From NCBI GenBank assembly GCA_963833885.1, contig CAWHZU010000003.1, positions 124,001-188,000 on the forward strand: a stretch of DNA of 64,000 nucleotides, read 5' to 3'. A program made the position numbers and the translations under genes. The notes beneath the pieces are model-generated. The model had not been told where the DNA came from and did not search any database. It saw only the letters and a program-made list of their open reading frames with translations. This DNA is from JASHPR01 sp963833885. GTDB lineage: Bacteria > Actinomycetota > Actinomycetes > Streptosporangiales > Streptosporangiaceae. Positions 31,735 to 40,700 of this stretch are shown piece by piece (position 1 is the stretch's first letter; each line of letters opens with the position of its first letter).

Positions 31735-32658
31735 ATGGATCTGAGGGCCTTCACCGAGCCGCAGCAGGGCGCCACGTTTGCCCAGCTGCTGGCCGTCGCG
31801 CAGCGTGCCGAGCAGCTCGGTTACAGCGGCTTTTTCCGGTCCGACCATTACCTGCACATCGGCGGGGAGCCGCGGCCCGCCGTGACCGACGCGTGGGTCA
31901 CGCTGGGCGCGCTGGCCGTGCAGACCAGCACCATCCGCCTCGGCACGCTGATGAGCTCGGCCACGTTCCGGCTCCCCGGGCCGCTCGCGGTAGCGACCGC
32001 GCAGGTCGACGTCATGAGCGGCGGGCGGCTGGAAATCGGGATCGGCAGCGGCTGGTACGAGCGCGAGCACCAGGCCCTGGGCATCCCGTTTCCCGACCTG
32101 AAGGAGCGGTTCGACCGGTTCACCGAGCAGCTCGAGATCCTGCACGGCCTGTGGACCACGCCGGAGGGCAGCAACTTCGACTACGACGGCCAGTACTACC
32201 AGCTCGAGCAGTGCCCGGTGATGTTCCGGCCGGTCCAGGAGCCGCATCCGCCGATCCTCATCGGCGGCTACGGCGCGCGGCGCACCCCGGCGCTGGCCGC
32301 CAAGTTCGCGGCCGAATTCAACGTGCCGGCCGCCACACTCGGCCCGACGGCCGAGCAGTACGCCCGGGTCGACGCGGCGTGCGAGGCGATCGGCAGGGAT
32401 CCCGGCTCGCTGATCAAGTCGGTGTGGGTGACGGTCTGCATCGGCCGCGACGAGACAGAGTTCAACTTGCGGGCGGCCGCGATCGGGCGCGACCCTGCGG
32501 AGATCAGGGAGCACGGCCTGGCCGGGGTTCCCTCGGAGGCCAAGGCCACCCTCGGCCGGTTCAAGGAGATCGGCGTCAGCCGCGTCTACCTGCAGTTCCT
32601 CGACGTAGACGACCTGGACCACCTCGACCTCGCGATCGAGGTACTCGGTGACGCGTAG
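31735..32658 (+). CDS. LLM class F420-dependent oxidoreductase
   Basis: 307-residue luciferase-like TIM barrel of the F420-dependent subgroup. Recognisable by AEQLGYSGFFRSDHYL near the N-terminus, RLGTLMSSATFRLPGPLA, GIGSGWYEREHQALGIPFPD and HPPILIGGYG. These enzymes use reduced or oxidised F420 on small carbonyl or alcohol substrates. It closes the operon that starts with another LLM enzyme; the two barrels are not close paralogues. ATG 31735 follows a GGGGCG-rich stretch. Confidence 0.85.
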   Translation: MDLRAFTEPQQGATFAQLLAVAQRAEQLGYSGFFRSDHYLHIGGEPRPAVTDAWVTLGALAVQTSTIRLGTLMSSATFRLPGPLAVATAQVDVMSGGRLEIGIGSGWYEREHQALGIPFPDLKERFDRFTEQLEILHGLWTTPEGSNFDYDGQYYQLEQCPVMFRPVQEPHPPILIGGYGARRTPALAAKFAAEFNVPAATLGPTAEQYARVDAACEAIGRDPGSLIKSVWVTVCIGRDETEFNLRAAAIGRDPAEIREHGLAGVPSEAKATLGRFKEIGVSRVYLQFLDVDDLDHLDLAIEVLGDA

Positions 32659-33043
32659 CGGCCAGGATCGGCGCTCCTTTGTCGCCCGTGGTCATGGCGC
32701 ATCGCGTGGTCACGTTGCTCGCCCGATCGGTTCCCCCAGCACGAGCAGGTCATCACCGGCCTTAGCCGTCCACGGTTACATGGACCAACACGGCATGACC
32801 CTGCCGGGTGGCGTACTCGCGCGCCCGTCGGTTGAGCGTGGCGCTCTTTACCCTGGTCTCGCAGCGTCGCCAGCCTGAGCCCGCCCGATGCGTATCGAGT
32901 GCTGCACACCGCCCTCGCCGCCGGTCCTCTGAGCTGCACGTGCTCGCGCACCCTGCCCGATGTCCGTTTTGCCCGTTTTCGGGTTGCAAGACCAATGTGC
33001 AGCGAATACCTTGGACAGGGATTGTGTCAGTCATAATTGTTAA
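32659..33043. other. Gene-poor stretch between catabolic island and toxin-antitoxin remnant
   Basis: I see no convincing gene in these 385 bases. Base composition is less GC-skewed by codon position than in the neighbouring genes and short open frames on both strands lack recognisable motifs. The segment AT-enriches toward 33000-33043, where a promoter for the toxin remnant may lie. It marks the right end of the catabolic island. Confidence 0.5.
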
Positions 33044-33354
33044 GTGGACGAGATCAGGTTCAGCACGGCGGCGCGCAGGCACCGTGTGTCGAAGGCCTCG
33101 GTCCTCCACGTGATGGGTACCTCAGTGCCTGAGGCCCATCGAACGAAGAATGGGAGCACCGGGTACTTCTACAGAGGCCGGGACGCTGGCGGCCGTGAGC
33201 TTGAGGTAATCCCGTCGACGTCACCAAGGACGGTAAGCCAGCGTGGCTCGTCATTCACGCGATGCCGACGAGTCTGAACAAGGGCAAGACGCGGAAGAAA
33301 GTACTCAGACGAACGAAGCGCAAGGAGAAGGGAGGAGGTGACAGTGAAGGCTAA
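33044..33354 (+). pseudogene. Frameshifted toxin-like small protein (partner of RHH antitoxin)
   Basis: The frame from GTG 33044 reads DEIRFSTAARRHRVSKASV and later GRDAGGRELEVI, the pattern of small RelE/BrnT-like toxins encoded before a ribbon-helix-helix antitoxin. At about 33212 the frame must change by loss of one base; the continuation DVTKDGKPAWLVIHAMPTSL then runs to the TAA at 33354, overlapping the antitoxin start as expected for an intact pair. Without that correction the protein turns into unrelated sequence and stops at 33277. The toxin is therefore probably inactive. The family assignment is tentative. Confidence 0.5.
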
Positions 33355-33739
33355 CCGGCCGCCTGCCGTCACATCCGACACACAGATCGGCGCGGATGTG
33401 GACCTTGATCGAGAGGATGTCCGGCTGGGTGATGGCACGCGCCTCACGAATCAACTTGCGGATGTCATAACCGAGGACGTACGCCGTGCCGTCGGCAGGC
33501 CCTCGCTTTCCGGAGAGCGCACGCACTCGCCACAGGTATCGGCTCGAATTACCCCCGAACTACAGGAGGAACTCAGGAGGTACTCGGAGCGCTCTGGCTT
33601 GAGTCATTCGCAGGTTGTCCGCCGTGCGCTGGAGCAATTCGTGGGAGGTCACCGGGCAGCGGGCACTACGGGTAAGCAGTCGGTACCCACGAAACCTAAG
33701 CGCCAAGGCCGCCGGAAAGACCCGGCCAGCCACTCCTGA
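33344..33739 (+). CDS. Ribbon-helix-helix antitoxin-like protein
   Basis: 131-residue protein. Residues about 70-105 (ARITPELQEELRRYSERSGLSHSQVVRRALEQFV) form a clear ribbon-helix-helix DNA-binding domain of the CopG/MetJ type. The first about 65 residues look unstructured apart from an acidic GADVDLDREDVRLGDG segment, and the C-terminus is Lys/Arg-rich. GGAGGAGG lies immediately upstream; either GTG 33338 or 33344 may be used. It overlaps the toxin-like pseudogene, fitting a toxin-first module that has lost its toxin. Confidence 0.65.
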   Translation: MKANRPPAVTSDTQIGADVDLDREDVRLGDGTRLTNQLADVITEDVRRAVGRPSLSGERTHSPQVSARITPELQEELRRYSERSGLSHSQVVRRALEQFVGGHRAAGTTGKQSVPTKPKRQGRRKDPASHS

Positions 33740-34281
33740 GCTTCCGCAGATCGACGGCACAGGAGACCCTGCTGCGATCACCTCCACACACCCGGTGATG
33801 GTCCGTCCGGTCCGCCAATCGGACCTGCCGCCGACCGCTGCGCCCCAAAGCAGGAGTTCATCGGTTACCGCCTGGTTAAAGCAAGCCCAAGGGCCGGGTT
33901 CGTGAGCATGGCGCTCGCAGGCTACGTGAACTCCTGGAGGTATACCCGGAGGGTCGCTGCTCGGTAGTGTGCGGTCCATGCGGGACCGCGACGTGCGCAC
34001 GGCTCTGGCGAGCACCATCGCGGCCGAGCTGCGCGGTAGCGACCATGTCCTTGTTCCCGAAGTCGAGAGTCCGGCTGCCGAGCGAATCAGACTGATAGAG
34101 GATTCCTAGGACGGTCCACGCCGCCGCACATGGCCTACCTGCGGGCACAGAAGCTCGGGAGACGATCCAAGGTCTGAGGCAACTGAGCGCCCCGCATACA
34201 CCGAGGCCAAGTCCGACGTGATCCTCGGCATTCTCGACCAGGCGGAGGCGTGGCCGTCGCCACCGGCTGGGATATTACGGC
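33740..34281. other. Gene-poor stretch with a possible gene remnant
   Basis: No complete gene is evident in these 542 bases. A 43-codon frame at 33978-34109 begins with MRDRDVRTALASTIAAEL and stops early; it resembles the N-terminus of small accessory (sce7726-like) proteins and could be a truncated remnant. The remainder contains short frames without motifs. Together with the flanking antitoxins this looks like a decayed insertion site for mobile or accessory genes. Confidence 0.4.
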
Positions 34282-34602
34282 TTAATTCGCCGCTGCTGGC
34301 CGTGGACCGCGATGATCCGGTGGGGATTTCCGGGCCGACGAAGTCGCCGGGGCTAGTGGTGTATCAGCGGTTGCGTCTTGATCGGCCCGGAAGGCTTCCA
34401 GGTCAACGGCCGGGCTGTTGCGCGACATCGCGGCGAACTCCTGCCGGGTGACGAACCGGCGCCGCTGCCGCAGCGGGATCAGCTCCCCGATCCGGTGGCC
34501 GTCCCTAGTGACGGTGAATGACTCCCCGCGCTCGACGGCGTCCATGATCTCCCGTGACCTGTTCCGCAGGTCGCGGTGAGTGATCTCTTGCTGGGAACTC
34601 AC
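34282..34602 (-). CDS. Phd/YefM-family antitoxin, orphan
   Basis: 106-residue protein. The Phd/YefM fold is clear in residues 5-60: EITHRDLRNRSREIMDAVERGESFTVTRDGHRIGELIPL. The C-terminal about 25 residues (after FRADQDATAD) are Pro/Ser/Arg-rich and unlike normal antitoxin tails, suggesting that the frame now runs into decayed sequence. No toxin follows on the minus strand, so it is an orphan. It would normally repress its own promoter and neutralise a VapC- or Doc-like toxin. Confidence 0.75.
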   Translation of the reverse strand: MSSQQEITHRDLRNRSREIMDAVERGESFTVTRDGHRIGELIPLRQRRRFVTRQEFAAMSRNSPAVDLEAFRADQDATADTPLAPATSSARKSPPDHRGPRPAAAN

Positions 34603-34654
34603 AGGGCCAGCTTGGCACCGAGTGCTGCAGCCTGCTATCTGACGGCCTGAGTGC

Positions 34655-36301
34655 CTAGCCTTTAGTTACTTCGGCGGCGCAGCGGTATCCGCTGCGCAGT
34701 GCTCCCTCGATGTAACCCTGGTAGTTCAGTGATGTCTGCTCGCCGGCGAAGTGCAGGTTGCCCTCTCGTCTGCCCTGGATGCCGTTGAACGCCGTGTACT
34801 GGCCGACGGCGAGGTAGGAGTAGGCGCCGAGGATGTGCGGGTCGCCGGGCGACCAGACGAAGTATGAGCGGCCATTGAAGGCCCGGGAGACGTGGGGGAA
34901 CAGCACGTCAAAGCCGCCGAGGAAAGCATTGACCATTTTGTCGGGAGGTCTGCCGGAGTACGTACTCAGGTCATAACGCCGTCCCCACTCCAGCCCGGTT
35001 ACGCCGCCCGGGAGCGCTGCAAGAATGCCCGCCTTACCCGGCTGGTAGTTCGTTGCATCCCACCCGCCCTGGACGACGCCGTCGTCGAAGCAGTTCCCGG
35101 TCACACCTTCCGCGTTCCACACGCGCGAGGAGAACTGCAGGAAGAACTTCGAGTTGCTTCCCAGCGGCTCAGTGTTGATGGCCTTCACGTGCCGCGGCCC
35201 GACGGGGACCCGGCTCAAGTCCACCGACCGGAGCAGCGTGAAGGGAAGGGCCAGTACGACGTGATCGGCTGTCACGTCGCGGATCGCGCCCGCGCGCTGG
35301 AAGCTGCAGCGGTAGCCGCCGCCTGCGCGCGGGCGGATGGCCACAAGCCGTTCTCCGAGGTGGAGAACTCCGCGCGGCAGCCGCTCCAGCAGGCCCGTGA
35401 TCAGCTGGTCATTGCCGCCGTGGATGTGCCACTTCTCGTCCGCGCCGCCCAGTTCCGGTTCGGGATGGGGCTGGGCACCGCTGGCGGTGCTCGAGTCCTG
35501 GCCGAGGAGATAGACGAGATTAAGCGCTGACATTTCGTCCGCCGGTCCGCCGTACTCGTCAAGCACTGCGGCTATGCACACGGATCCGAAGTCAGATTTC
35601 ACGCCCCCGGGGATGTAGGTGTCTATCCACTCCGTCACCGACATGTGGTCAAACCGGCGGCCACCCGCGTTGTTGTTGTTGAACTCCTGCGGCCAGGGTG
35701 CGGTCACAAAGGCCGCATGGTGAAAGAGCTTCCACCCCCACTCGTGCCAGTCGCGATCGAGCGCGGACTGCGGCCACCGTTTCCCGTGAAAGCGCATCGT
35801 TTCCCGGCCGGGATGCGTCCCCGGCGGGTACATGTCAGTGTTGTCAAGCGTCAGGCCAAAGCTTCTCGCCAGCGCCAGCGTGGCGGTGTGCTCGGGGTTG
35901 ATGAACTCGGCATGCTTCTCGACGATCTGCCCGTCTTCGAAGTGCCCGCGCAGTGTCCTGATCCGGCCGCCCGGCACCGTGTTGTACTCATAGACGTCCG
36001 GCCTGATGCCATGCCTGGCCCAGAGCCGGTAAGCACAGCCCAGCCCGGCGATACCCGAGCCGACAATGACAACGCGCGGCTTGCCCGGGTCGCTGCTGGC
36101 GGATCCCGCCAGATGGGTCGCCCCGGCCGTCCCGGCCAGGACGCCGGCACCGGCGACGCCGAGAAACGCGCGCCGGGTCAGCTGCCCGTCGAGCAACTCC
36201 GCGGCTTCATCAACACCGCATCCGGTCCGCCGGGAGACCCGAGAGACGGCTTGCGCGCGGCGCAGCGCCGCACCTGCGCCGGAAGGCCCCCACGTTCGCA
36301 C
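34655..36301 (-). CDS. FAD-dependent amine oxidase with Tat-type signal
   Basis: 548-residue flavin amine oxidase of the monoamine/L-amino-acid oxidase family. About residues 43-72 (TRRAFLGVAGAGVLAG) form a twin-arginine signal, so it is probably exported. The FAD loop VVIVGSGIAGLGCAYRL (about 77) and GGRIRT follow, and the C-terminal flavin-binding HFAGEQTS with GYIEGALRSG is intact. The substrate is an amine or amino acid, with H2O2 and aldehyde or keto acid as products. GTG 36301 is preceded by GGGGGC; a start nearer the Tat motif is possible. Confidence 0.85.
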   Translation of the reverse strand: MRTWGPSGAGAALRRAQAVSRVSRRTGCGVDEAAELLDGQLTRRAFLGVAGAGVLAGTAGATHLAGSASSDPGKPRVVIVGSGIAGLGCAYRLWARHGIRPDVYEYNTVPGGRIRTLRGHFEDGQIVEKHAEFINPEHTATLALARSFGLTLDNTDMYPPGTHPGRETMRFHGKRWPQSALDRDWHEWGWKLFHHAAFVTAPWPQEFNNNNAGGRRFDHMSVTEWIDTYIPGGVKSDFGSVCIAAVLDEYGGPADEMSALNLVYLLGQDSSTASGAQPHPEPELGGADEKWHIHGGNDQLITGLLERLPRGVLHLGERLVAIRPRAGGGYRCSFQRAGAIRDVTADHVVLALPFTLLRSVDLSRVPVGPRHVKAINTEPLGSNSKFFLQFSSRVWNAEGVTGNCFDDGVVQGGWDATNYQPGKAGILAALPGGVTGLEWGRRYDLSTYSGRPPDKMVNAFLGGFDVLFPHVSRAFNGRSYFVWSPGDPHILGAYSYLAVGQYTAFNGIQGRREGNLHFAGEQTSLNYQGYIEGALRSGYRCAAEVTKG

Positions 36302-36383
36302 AGCCGCGCCCCCTTTGGGCCGTTCCGTACCTGGGCAAACGCTAACCTGCGGGCACACGGCGGGCAAGGCCCGGGCCGCTACC

Positions 36384-36457
36384 CCGCTGGCCGCTACGAC
36401 AGGCCGCCTCGGGTCTGTGCCCGCTGGCCGCTACGACAGGGCGCCTCGGGCCTGTGC
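36384..36457. repeat. 37-bp tandem duplication at the TetR gene's 3' end
   Basis: Two adjacent 37-base units (36384-36420 and 36421-36457) agree at 35 of 37 positions. The second unit contains the last codons and the stop (36431-36433) of the TetR regulator, and the first lies just past the stop. It looks like a recent slip duplication of the gene's tail with no effect on the protein. Confidence 0.75.
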
Positions 36458-37033
36458 CAGGTAGCGGTCGACCAGGGCGTCGGTGAACTGGGGCGGGACG
36501 GTCTGCCCGGTGACCAGAACCCGGTAGTAGATCGGCCCGACGAGCTGGTCGACCGCGAGGTCGATGTCCTCGGCCTGGCTCAGCTCGCCGCGGCGTTGCG
36601 CGCGCAGGAACGGCTCGCGGTCGCGCTCGCGTTGCGGCCCAACGAAGTCTGACTGGAACCGGGTCGCGACCGCCGGGTCATGCTGCGCCTGCCCAGCGAG
36701 GGCGCGGCAGACGACGCCCGCGTCGGTGGCGGTTAGGAACGTGGCGATCTGGCGGAGGTGGTCACGGAGGTCGCTGCCGAGGTCTCCGTGATCGGGCGGG
36801 GTGAAATGCTCGGCCGCGTCGGCGAGCAGCGCATCGAACAGGATGGCGGTCTTCGAAGTCCACCAGCGATAGATAGTCTGTTTGGCGACCCCGGCCCTGG
36901 CCGCAATGCCCTCGATCGTCACCCCCGCGAAGCCGCGTTCGACCAGCAGGTCGTCGGCTGCCTCGAGCACGGCTACCCGGGCCGCCTCGCTCCGGCCGTG
37001 CCTGTTGCCGTGGTGGCGCGTCGCGGTGTCCAT
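36431..37033 (-). CDS. TetR-family transcriptional regulator
   Basis: 200-residue repressor. The helix-turn-helix is at about residues 35-60 (GFAGVTIEGIAARAGVAKQTIYRWWTSK), a textbook TetR domain, and the C-terminal helices with VCRALAGQAQHDP and QLVGPIYYRVL match the AcrR/TetR_C_16-like ligand domain. A perfect 20-base palindrome lies 31 bases upstream, between this gene and the divergent methyltransferase-like gene, and is the obvious operator. It probably controls both genes. Confidence 0.9.
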   Translation of the reverse strand: MDTATRHHGNRHGRSEAARVAVLEAADDLLVERGFAGVTIEGIAARAGVAKQTIYRWWTSKTAILFDALLADAAEHFTPPDHGDLGSDLRDHLRQIATFLTATDAGVVCRALAGQAQHDPAVATRFQSDFVGPQRERDREPFLRAQRRGELSQAEDIDLAVDQLVGPIYYRVLVTGQTVPPQFTDALVDRYLAQARGALS

Positions 37034-37064
37034 GGCGGCAGGATACTGGCCTCCAGCCCTTGCA

Positions 37065-37084
37065 TAGACGCAACGTTGCGTCTA
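37065..37084. promoter_or_regulatory. Perfect 20-bp palindrome, TetR operator
   Basis: TAGACGCAACGTTGCGTCTA is fully self-complementary and centred in the 62-base gap between the divergent TetR regulator and the methyltransferase-like gene. Size, symmetry and position match autoregulated TetR operators. Binding is inferred. Confidence 0.75.
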
Positions 37085-37095
37085 GAGTGCATGGC

Positions 37096-37758
37096 ATGAC
37101 GAACACTCTTGCATCCGCACAGCTCGAGGCCGTGCTCGACCGGCTGTTCGCCGCGACCGCCGCTCAGGAGGACGACCAGATGCCCGCGCCGCCGCCGGGG
37201 CTGGCGTCGTGGGCGGAGGCGTCGGCTGCCGAACTGGCCGAGGCGCTCCAGGACGCCTACATCCCCATCTCGGCGGAGGCCGGCAAGCTGCTCTACGCGG
37301 TCATCCGGGCCAGCCTGCCGGAGACCGTGGTGGAGTTCGGCACGTCGTTCGGGATCTCCACTATTTACCTTGCCGCCGCGGTGACCGACAACGGCACCGG
37401 CCACGTCCTGACCACGGAACTAAGCAGCAAGAAGGTCAGAGCCGCCGGGGCGAACCTGCGGGAGGCTGATGTCGAGGCGGCGGTGACGATCCTGGAGGGC
37501 GACGCGCTGGAGACGCTCGCCGACGTGCCCGCCCCGGTCGGGGTGGTGCTGCTGGACGGGTGGAAGGACCTGTGTCTCCCGGTCCTCCGGCTGCTGGAGC
37601 CGAAGCTCGCGCCCGGCGCGCTGGTGGCCGCCGATGACACCAACGGCCCTGCCATGGCCAACTACCTGGCCTATATCCGCGATCCGGCCAATGGGTACGT
37701 CACCGTCGCGTTCCCGGTCGAGGATGGCATGGAGATCAGCTGCTGGACCGGGCGCTAG
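37096..37758 (+). CDS. O-methyltransferase-like (class I SAM) protein
   Basis: 220-residue protein with the class I methyltransferase fold of the small-molecule O-methyltransferase group. VEFGTSFGISTIYLAAAV is the SAM-binding glycine loop, TELSSKKVRAAGANL the acidic ribose contact, and VVLLDGWKD with GALVAADDT the core strands. The substrate is unknown. Start ATG 37096 is 11 bases after the TetR palindrome, so a bound repressor would block it. It ends in a CTAG shared with the stop of the convergent helicase gene. Confidence 0.8.
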   Translation: MTNTLASAQLEAVLDRLFAATAAQEDDQMPAPPPGLASWAEASAAELAEALQDAYIPISAEAGKLLYAVIRASLPETVVEFGTSFGISTIYLAAAVTDNGTGHVLTTELSSKKVRAAGANLREADVEAAVTILEGDALETLADVPAPVGVVLLDGWKDLCLPVLRLLEPKLAPGALVAADDTNGPAMANYLAYIRDPANGYVTVAFPVEDGMEISCWTGR

Positions 37759-40700
37759 CGGGGCGCGGATAGGCCGGCCAGCGCGGCGAGGATCCGCTTC
37801 TCCGACACCGGGCCGGACGTGCCCAGCACCTGCGCGAACAGGCTGACCCGTAGTTCCTCGATCATCCAGCGCACCGCCTGGACATCGTCGCCGGACCGCC
37901 GCCAGGCCGGGAGCTCCCCGACGGTTTGCCGGAACGCGTCGGTCACCCGCTGTACGGCCGCCATCCGGCCGGCGTCGCGGGCGGGATCCTCGGCCACCGT
38001 GTCCAGCCTGCGGCTGATCGCGCGCAGGTAGCGGGCCAGGTCGGGCAGCCGCCGCAGCCCGGTCTCGCTGACAAACCCGGGGTGGATCAGCCCGGCGAAC
38101 TGGGCGCGCGCGTCGTCGAAGGCCGCGGCCAGCGGCGGGCTGGGGGTGGCCCGCAGCCGCCGCTCGGCGTCGTGCGCGGCCTCGAGAAGCGCGCCTGCGG
38201 CATCTACGCAACGCCCGGTCGCCAGCGGCAGGGCCGACCGGGCCTCGGCGACCAGGCGCGCGAACCCGTCGGCGTCCCAGGGTGGCCCGCCCGCGTCCGC
38301 GATCACCTGGTCGGCCGCTGCCGCCACGCAGTCGTCGAGCAGCGCGCCGATGCTCGGGTACGGGCTGACGCTCATGGCCAGCTTCCGCTGTGTCGGCAGC
38401 CGGTCGGCGATGGAGCGCACGCCGGAGGGCACCTGCAGCAGGAGCAGCCGGCGGGTACCGGCCGCCATCGCCGCGCTGGCTTCGGCCTCGGTCGGGAACA
38501 GGCGCACGTCCACCGCGCCGCCGGTGTCCGCGAGCGCCGGGTAGGCCGTGACTTTGTCGCGGGTGAAGACCCGGGGCAGCGTGCCGATCGTCCAGTCCTT
38601 CAGGCCGGTGCGGGTGAGGTCGCCCGCCGCCGCGGTGAGCTTCGCCTGCAAGCGGGGCCGCAGCTGCTCGCGCAGCGAATCGAGGTCCTTGCCCCTGGCC
38701 AGCTCGCGATCACCGTCCGTCACCCGGAACGTCATCCTCAGGTGAGGCGGCAGCCGCGACTCATCGAACACGGCCCGGGTCACCGGGACGCCGCCAAACC
38801 GGGTGAGCTCCCGGGCCAGCGCGTCCAGCAGGTCCCCGTGCGGCTCGCCCAGCCGGGGGGTCACGGCCCTCGCGGTGTCCGGCGCGGGCACGAACAGCCG
38901 CCGCAGGTCCTTCGGCATCGACCGGATCAGCTCGGTCACCAGCTCCTCGCGCCGGCCCGGCACCTGCCAGCCCAGCTCGTCACCGTTCACGCGGCCGAGC
39001 TGGGACAGTGGGACGTCCGCGGTCACGCCGTCATCCGGTGTACCGGGCTCGAACGCGTACGACAGCGGGAGCTCGCCCCACCGGCCGGGGTAGTCGGCCG
39101 CCGTCACCTCACCGGCCGCCGGGCCGGTCAGGTCGGCTGGCGTGAGCGTCAGCAGGTCTGGGGTCTGCGCACGTTCCTTCTTCCACCACGCGTCGAAGTG
39201 CCGGGCGGACGTCACGTCCTTGGGTATCCGCTGGTCGTAGAAGTCGAAAAGCGCCGCGTCGTCGGCGACGATGCCGCGCCGCCTGGCCCGGTCCTCCAGG
39301 CCGGCCGCCTCTTCCAGCAGCCGCTGGTTACGCTCGAAGAACTTGTGGTGGGTTCGCCAGTCGCCCTCGACGAGCGCGCCGGTGATGAACATCTCGCGGG
39401 CGGCCGCCGGGTCCACTTTGGCGTAGTTCACCTTCCGGTCCGCGACGATCGGCAGCCCGTACAGGGTCACCTTCTCCAGCGCCATCGCCGCGCCCCGTTT
39501 GGCATCCCAGTGCGGCTCGCTGTAGCTGCGCCTGACCAGGTCCGGGGCCAGCGGCTCGGCCCATTCGGGCTCGATGCGTGCCGCGGTCCGCGCCCACAGC
39601 CGGGACGTTTCGACCAGCTCGGCCGCGACCACCCACTGCGGCGGTTTCCTGGCCAGCACGGAGTCAGGGAAGATCGCGAACCTGGCACCCCGCGCCCCGG
39701 CGAACTCGGCGGGCCCGCGCCGCTTCTCCCCGGAGCCGCGTTCGTCCTTTATCCCGATGTGCGACAGCAGCCCCGCCAGCAGCGACATGTGCACCCGGTC
39801 GGAGGAGTCCTGCCCGCGTCCGGCTCCGTGCTCGGTGCCATGGTCGGGACCAGCGGTGATGCCCACCTCCTTGGCAGCCTGGCGCAGTTGCCCCTGCACG
39901 TCCTGCCACTCGCGGATCCGCAGGTAGTGCAGGTATTCACGGCGGCACATCCGGCGGAACGCCGAGCCCGACAGCTCACGCTGCTGGTCGCTCACGTAGG
40001 CCCACAGGTTGAGCAGGGCGAGGAAGTCGGAACCCGGCTCGGCGAAGCGCTTGTGCATGGCGTCGGCGGCCTCGCGGGCGTCGGCTGGCCGTTCCCGGGG
40101 GTCCTGGATGGACAGCGCGGCCGTGATGATCAGCACCTCGCGGACGCACCCATTGTGCTTGGCCTCCAGGATCATCCGGCCGAGCCGTGGGTCGGTAGGC
40201 AGCCGGGCCAGCTTGCGCCCCATGCCGGTGAGCTGGGTCTCGTGGCGGCCGGCGCGGCCCGGCGCCACCGCGCCCAGCTCTTCCAGCAGCCGCACGCCGT
40301 CGGCGATGTTGCGGGAGTCCGGCGGGTCGAGGAACGGGAAGTCGGCGATGTCGCCGAGATTGAGCGCTGCCGCCTGCAGGATCACCGAGGCCAGGTTGGT
40401 GCGCAGGATCTCGGGCTCGGTGAACTCCGGCCGCGACTCGAAGTCCTCCTCGCTGTACAGGCGGATGCAGATGCCGTCGGACGTCCGCCCGCATCGGCCC
40501 TTGCGCTGGTCTGCCGAGGCGCGGGAGATCCGCTCGATGGGCAGCCGCTGGACCTTGGTCCGCTGGCTGTACCGGGAGATCCGTGCCGTGCCCGGGTCGA
40601 CCACATACCTGATGCCTGGCACGGTCAACGAGGTTTCGGCGACGTTGGTGGCCAGCACCACGCGCGACCGGCGATGAGGCTGGAACACCCGGTGCTGCTC

